A stretch of DNA of 64,000 bases from Streptomyces avermitilis MA-4680 = NBRC 14893. GTDB lineage: Bacteria > Actinomycetota > Actinomycetes > Streptomycetales > Streptomycetaceae. The translations under genes were made by a program, and so were the position numbers. This document shows positions 60,120 to 64,000 of this stretch, in pieces. The notes below the pieces were generated by a model. That model was not told the origin of the DNA. It worked only from the letters and a program-made list of their open reading frames with translations, and did not search any database. The stretch lies in the NCBI RefSeq assembly GCF_000009765.2, contig NC_003155.5, positions 1,364,001-1,428,000 of the forward strand, written 5' to 3'. The first letter of the stretch is position 1. Every line of letters starts with the position of its first letter.

Positions 60120-60587
60120 GTGACGCATCCGCCCGCCGGCCCGGTCCTGGCCGCACTCGTCTCCCGGGCGACCGGGGGCCGCTACTGGCGACTGGACCGG
60201 CCGGGCGCCGGTCTCGACGCCGAGGCGATGCACATCCCGCCGGGTGCGGCGGCCGAGCCGCCCGGTGACCGCTCGCGGGACGTCCTCGTGATCGCCCTCG
60301 ACGGGGGCGGCCGGCTCCGGACACCGGGCGGATGGCTGGAGTTGGCACCCCCGGCCGCCGTGTGGCTGCCCCCCGCCGCTGGATACCGGCTGCACGCGGG
60401 GGAGGCGGGGCTGCACTGCGTGACCGTACGCCCGCGCCGTCCGGCCGCTCCCCCGGCCCTGCCGACGACGGGGGCGACCGGAGAGCCCGCATGCCTGCTG
60501 CACCAGGTCTGCGCCGAGTGCGGACGTATGGCCACGGAGAGCGACGCCCGCTACTGCAATCGCTGCGGGAACCCCCTGGAGCGGTGA
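60120..60587 (+). CDS. cupin-like protein with C-terminal zinc ribbon
   Basis: 155 residues. GTG 60120 has AGGAG six bases upstream. The first ~115 residues are beta-rich with ALDGGGRLRTPGGWLELAPP and WLPPAAGYRLHAGEAG, like AraC-type cupins without the DNA-binding part. The end carries CAECG-(10)-CNRCG, a four-Cys zinc ribbon. It would sense or bind something rather than act as an enzyme, since no metal-binding His cluster of enzymatic cupins is seen. Divergent from the monooxygenase gene. Confidence 0.72.
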   Translation: MTHPPAGPVLAALVSRATGGRYWRLDRPGAGLDAEAMHIPPGAAAEPPGDRSRDVLVIALDGGGRLRTPGGWLELAPPAAVWLPPAAGYRLHAGEAGLHCVTVRPRRPAAPPALPTTGATGEPACLLHQVCAECGRMATESDARYCNRCGNPLER

Positions 60588-60868
60588 GGGCAGGCGCCAG
60601 TTCGCGCCAGTCTGCGCACGTGAGCCGCACCACTCGCCCCGCATCGACGGCAAAAGATCACCGCGATGGCGCCGATCCGGGGTGGAACTTCCCCCTCCGC
60701 CGCCGGGTGGGCCACCCGGGGCGGCAAGATCATCTTCGTTCAATCCTGTATGACATGTAGGTAATTGTCCGGATCGTAGCCAACCGGTTTTCGTCGATTT
60801 CTCCGGCTCCCGACCGGGCGGATAGGCATGCCGAGTCGTCAACACACCTCGACTCAGAAGGACTTCGC

Positions 60869-61225
60869 ATGCCCGAACTCACCCGCCGTCATGCCCTCGG
60901 GGCCGCCGCCGCCCTGGCGGCCGTGGCCGGCACTCAGGCCCTTGCCGCTCCGTCCGCGTCCGCGGCCGGGCACCACGGGGGTCCCCAGCCGTTCGACGAG
61001 GTCTATCAGGGGCGCCGAATAGAGGGCCGCGCGACCGGGGGCGGTCATCACCACGGCTCCGGGTACGGCGTGTTCATCGACGGGATGGAACTGCACGTGA
61101 TGCAGAACGTCGACGGCAGCTGGATCAGCGTCGTCAGCCACTACGACCCCGTGGCCACCCCGCGCGCCGCCGCCCGCGCCGCGGTCGTGGAGCTTCAGGG
61201 CGCGCCGCTCGTCCCCTTCAACTGA
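60869..61225 (+). CDS. melC1: tyrosinase co-factor (MelC1)
   Basis: 118 residues. MelC1 delivers copper to apotyrosinase and carries it through the Tat pathway as a complex. Seen: twin-arginine signal [18 protein letters not shown], His-rich copper segments GHHGG and [11 protein letters not shown], and the conserved [20 protein letters not shown] block. ATG 60869 has AGAAGGACTTCGC upstream. It is the first gene of the pigment operon, with 35 bases to melC2. The 281-base gap before it holds its promoter, with a weak hairpin near 60703-60719. Confidence 0.94.
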
Positions 61226-61260
61226 CCGTCCCGCACGTAGAGTTCTGGAGTCACCCGCAC

Positions 61261-62085
61261 ATGACCGTACGCAAGAACCAGGCGACCCTGACGGCCGACG
61301 AGAAGCGGCGCTTCGTCGACGCGCTCGTGGCGCTCAAGCGCAGTGGCCGCTACGACGAGTTCGTCACGACCCACAACGCCTTCATCATGGGCGACACCGA
61401 CAGCGGCGAACGCACGGGCCATCGTTCGCCTTCCTTCCTGCCCTGGCACCGCAGATTTTTGATCGAGTTCGAGCAGGCGCTCCAGGCGGTCGACCCGTCG
61501 GTCGCGCTGCCGTACTGGGACTGGAGCACCGACCGCACGGCGCGTGCCTCCCTGTGGGCGCCCGACTTCCTCGGCGGCAGCGGACGCAGCCTGGACGGCC
61601 GGGTGATGGACGGGCCGTTCGCGGCGTCCACCGGCAACTGGCCGGTCAACGTGCGGGTCGACAGCCGTACGTATCTGCGGCGCACGCTCGGCGGCGGCGG
61701 GCGCGAGCTGCCGACCCGGGCGGAGGTCGACTCCGTGCTCGCGATGTCCACGTACGACATGGCCCCGTGGAACAGCGCGTCGGACGGGTTCCGCAACCAT
61801 CTCGAGGGCTGGCGCGGTGTGAACCTGCACAACCGCGTCCACGTCTGGGTCGGCGGCCAGATGGCCACCGGGGTCTCCCCCAACGACCCGGTCTTCTGGC
61901 TCCACCACGCCTACATCGACAGGCTCTGGGCCCAGTGGCAGAGCCGCCACCCGGGCTCCGGTTATGTGCCGACGGGCGGCACGCCGAACGTCGTCGACCT
62001 GAACGAGACCATGAAGCCGTGGAACGACGTACGCCCCGCGGACCTGCTGGACCACACCGCGCACTACACGTTCGACACCGTCTGA
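61261..62085 (+). CDS. melC2: tyrosinase (MelC2)
   Basis: 274 residues, the standard Streptomyces length. It oxidises monophenols and o-diphenols to quinones for melanin. Type 3 copper ligands: CuA H38 (THNAF), H54 (GHRSP), H63 (WHRRF); CuB H190 and H194 (LHNRVHVWV), H216 (WLHHAYIDRLW). No signal peptide of its own, because it depends on MelC1. ATG 61261 is preceded by a TCTGGAGTCACCCGCAC-type site. Ends at a terminator hairpin. Confidence 0.96.
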   Translation: MTVRKNQATLTADEKRRFVDALVALKRSGRYDEFVTTHNAFIMGDTDSGERTGHRSPSFLPWHRRFLIEFEQALQAVDPSVALPYWDWSTDRTARASLWAPDFLGGSGRSLDGRVMDGPFAASTGNWPVNVRVDSRTYLRRTLGGGGRELPTRAEVDSVLAMSTYDMAPWNSASDGFRNHLEGWRGVNLHNRVHVWVGGQMATGVSPNDPVFWLHHAYIDRLWAQWQSRHPGSGYVPTGGTPNVVDLNETMKPWNDVRPADLLDHTAHYTFDTV

Positions 62086-62104
62086 CGGCCGAGGCGCTCG
62101 AGGT

Positions 62105-62134
62105 CCCGGCGGCCACTCGTGGGAGGCCGCCGGG
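62105..62134 (+). terminator. terminator of the melC operon
   Basis: Ten-base arms CCCGGCGGCC and GGCCGCCGGG around ten bases, 19 bases after the melC2 stop. Confidence 0.75.
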
Positions 62135-62226
62135 GTCGTGATCCAGGGCCGGCGGATCAGGCGGGCGGGAAAAGCCGCACGGCCTGTCAGCCCCCGCGTC
62201 CTTGGGCATGCTCCGCCGGGGAGGTC

Positions 62227-62925
62227 CTAGACGTCGTCGGCGGTACGGCACTCCGGGTGGCCCCAGCCCTGCGCGTTCTTGGCGATGGGCTCGCCCGCCG
62301 CGTAGGGGCGGCCGCAGACACAGCGGCCGGGGAACTTCGCCTTGATCGTGCGCGTGCTCGTCTTGGCGGTGCGCGCGGAGGCACGCTTCTTGGCGGGAGC
62401 GCCGCGACCCGCGGAGCCGGCCGCGACGGTGTCGGGCGACTTCGGCGGCTCCGGGGAGCCGTACTCGCTGCCCGCCGGTTCCTGGACGATCGCCGCCTGG
62501 CTGGCGGCACGGTCGGCGAAGTCGTTGAGCCGGTCGCCGTCGACCTGGTGCGCGGGGACGTAACGGAACTCGACGGAGCGTCCGTCGAGCAGTTCGTCGA
62601 TGCGGGCGACCAGTTCCTGGTTGGCGACCGGCTTCCCCGCGGCCGTCTTCCAGCCCTTGCGCTTCCAGCCGGGCAGCCAGGTCGTGACGGCCTTCATCGC
62701 GTACTGGGAGTCCATCCGGATCTCCAGCGGGACGTCCGGATCCATCGCGCTCAACAAGCGCTCCAGCGCGGTGAGTTCGGCCACGTTGTTCGTGGCCGTG
62801 CCGAGCGCCCCGGCCGCCCAGCGGGTCGGGGTCTCCTCGCCGTCGGCGACGACCCAGGCCCATCCGGCCGGTCCGGGGTTTCCCTTCGACGCCCCGTCAC
62901 AGGCGGCCACCACACGTTCAGACAT
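62227..62925 (-). CDS. ribonuclease H1-type protein with C-terminal Cys/His extension
   Basis: 232 residues. RNase H fold with catalytic acids in ACDGASKGNPGPAGW, NVAELTALERLL and RMDSQYAMKAV, and VDGDRLNDFADRAA at the end of the domain (about residue 150). A Lys/Arg/Ser/Ala-rich linker follows, then CVCGRPYAAGE-(9)-HPEC near the C-terminus, a possible zinc ribbon. It degrades RNA in RNA-DNA hybrids. ATG 62925 (MSERVVAACD) is chosen over 62937 (MIGGM). An RNase H plus Cys-rich tail is known in Streptomyces but not universal. Confidence 0.88.
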   Translation of the reverse strand: MSERVVAACDGASKGNPGPAGWAWVVADGEETPTRWAAGALGTATNNVAELTALERLLSAMDPDVPLEIRMDSQYAMKAVTTWLPGWKRKGWKTAAGKPVANQELVARIDELLDGRSVEFRYVPAHQVDGDRLNDFADRAASQAAIVQEPAGSEYGSPEPPKSPDTVAAGSAGRGAPAKKRASARTAKTSTRTIKAKFPGRCVCGRPYAAGEPIAKNAQGWGHPECRTADDV

Positions 62926-63145
62926 GCCCCCGATCATGCCACGCTCCGCCGGGCGCTCCGGGCCCGGGTCCGACGCCGCCGACGCCCTCCAGGAGGGGCT
63001 GGCCCCCAGCACGATCACCGTGCGTCGGGACGTGGACGAAGGTCGCGCCGCACGGGGTGGTCCACCTGGAGGGGCGGAGGTTTCGGCCAGACCTTGCCTG
63101 GTTCGACGGTGTTCACGCACGCTACGGGGACCTAGCGTCACGATC

Positions 63146-63637
63146 ATGAAACCGTTGACCGGCAGCACCACCGACCAGGCACCGGCCGATCCGGCCGCCA
63201 CCGACGACGTGTTGGCCACCCAGCCCATCGGCTACTGGAGCGGTCTGGCCCACACGGCGGTCACCCGGCAGCTGCGGGACGCCATGGCCAGGATCGACGT
63301 CACACAGCCGCAGTACTGGGTGCTCAACCGCGTGCACGGCGGGCCCGCGGCGCCGGGCCGGGAGGAGGTGGTCACCCAGCTGACGCCCCTCGCGGACGGG
63401 CCGCACGAGATCGCGCGGGTCGTCGACCAGCTGCTTCACCGGGGCTGGCTTCGGATCGACGCCGGACAGCGCCTGCGTCTCACCGACACCGGGGAGGCTG
63501 CCAGGAAGCGGCTGCGTGAGCTGGTGACCGAGCTGCGCGCGGTGGTCCACGAGGGCATCAGCGACGAGGAGTACGTGACCGCGCTCAAGGTGCTGCGCAC
63601 GATGATCGCCAACGTCGAGGGCGATGCGGGCTGCTAG
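63146..63637 (+). CDS. MarR-like winged-helix protein
   Basis: 163 residues. MarR-type fold, beginning SGLAHTAVTRQLRDAMARID, with DVTQPQYWVLNRVHG, a wing region and a helical C-terminus (EYVTALKVLRTMIANVE). The central recognition helix is less typical than in the two MarR proteins of the stress island. ATG 63146 has no strong ribosome-binding site. Monocistronic and convergent with the partial VOC gene. Target unknown. Confidence 0.8.
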   Translation: MKPLTGSTTDQAPADPAATDDVLATQPIGYWSGLAHTAVTRQLRDAMARIDVTQPQYWVLNRVHGGPAAPGREEVVTQLTPLADGPHEIARVVDQLLHRGWLRIDAGQRLRLTDTGEAARKRLRELVTELRAVVHEGISDEEYVTALKVLRTMIANVEGDAGC

Positions 63638-63716
63638 GCCAGGGCGGCGGAGGGACGCGGGCGCTGCCCCGGCCGCAGGACGGCCGGGCCTTCGTGTCGT
63701 GGTCCTGGCGCTGCCG

Positions 63717-64000
63717 TCAGGACACGTCGGTCAGCTTGGGCAGCTCGCCCTGGGTGGTCTTGATGTCGATGACGGCGAAGGACGCGCCCTGCGGGTCGCT
63801 CAGCGCCGCGAAACGGCCGAACGGGCTGTCCATCGGTCCGAACCGCAGGATGCCACCGTGCTCGGTCGCCTTCGCGACGGCCGCGTCGACGTCCTCGACC
63901 GTGAAGTAGACGTTGATGAAGGACGGAACCTCGGGCGGGAAGTCGTCCGTCATCTTCATCCGGCCGAGGACCGCGTCCTCGCCGACGCTGAAGATCCTGA
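63717..64000 (-). CDS. VOC-family (glyoxalase-like) protein, 5' end outside window
   Basis: Only the last ~94 codons are in the window; the frame stays open to base 64000. Seen: INVYFTVEDVDAAVAKATEHG and MDSPFGRFAALSDPQGASFAVID, the C-terminal half of a vicinal-oxygen-chelate domain with a possible metal Glu/His set. An ATG at 63959 is internal. Substrate unknown; many Streptomyces members bind small metabolites or confer bleomycin-type resistance. Confidence 0.85.
   Translation of the reverse strand, partial: RIFSVGEDAVLGRMKMTDDFPPEVPSFINVYFTVEDVDAAVAKATEHGGILRFGPMDSPFGRFAALSDPQGASFAVIDIKTTQGELPKLTDVS

Overview
The window is high-GC actinobacterial chromosome and almost certainly comes from a Streptomyces. 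The reasons are third-position G/C bias throughout, many GTG starts, a melC1-melC2 tyrosinase operon, SigB/F/G-type sigma signalling, and Streptomyces-typical families (DUF6479, DUF4360, AIM24, M4 protease, TauD, tandem MarR/TetR regulators). The gene mix is accessory or arm-like. I see no rRNA, tRNA, insertion sequence or CRISPR array.

Layout. 1-3.6 kb: the 3' part of a GH36 alpha-galactosidase, a secreted DUF4360 protein and a DUF1990 protein. 4-23.9 kb: a dense general-stress signalling island. It holds a soluble poly-HAMP hybrid histidine kinase, an ANTAR-GAF-PAS-PP2C phosphatase, a SigB/F/G-family sigma factor, CsbD, two PRC-barrel proteins, three STAS-type switch proteins, several RsbW/RsbT-like ATPases, and a tightly overlapping five-gene stressosome-type operon (RsbR-RsbS-RsbT-[ATPase+PP2C]-RsbU). 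Two paralogous MarR genes bracket that operon and its neighbouring phosphatase. Several promoters here fit GNNT-N14-16-GGGTA, the SigB-family consensus, including those of the sigma gene and the stressosome operon, which suggests an autoregulated circuit.

24-30.9 kb: a long-chain acyl-CoA synthetase, then a compact minus-strand unit. Two near-identical ~71-residue peptides are each followed by a strong hairpin. Behind them come an M50 intramembrane metalloprotease with a PqqD-like N-terminal domain and an exported Cys-containing protein. A divergent HTH regulator gene lies beside the unit, with an inverted repeat covering the predicted peptide promoter. I know no characterised system with this make-up, and it is my best candidate for something undescribed.

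31-53 kb: metabolic and secreted functions. These are a DppA-type D-aminopeptidase, TauD-type dioxygenase, GH43+AbfB arabinan enzyme, GT39-type membrane glycosyltransferase, M1 and M4 proteases, a DUF6479 protein, MFS and LysE exporters with a LysR regulator, a metzincin-like protein without a signal peptide, a polyamine-type binding lipoprotein, an FGGY sugar kinase and an AIM24 protein. 53-64 kb: a TPR protein coupled to a polyprenyl diphosphate synthase behind five 13-bp iterons, AlkB with a LexA-like box, a self-regulated TetR/MFS unit with two palindromic operators, a flavin monooxygenase, a cupin/zinc-ribbon protein, melC1-melC2, an RNase H with a C-terminal Cys cluster, a MarR-like protein and the end of a VOC protein.

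Positions and motifs were read by eye from the sequence. Family names come from recognition of motifs, not from a search.
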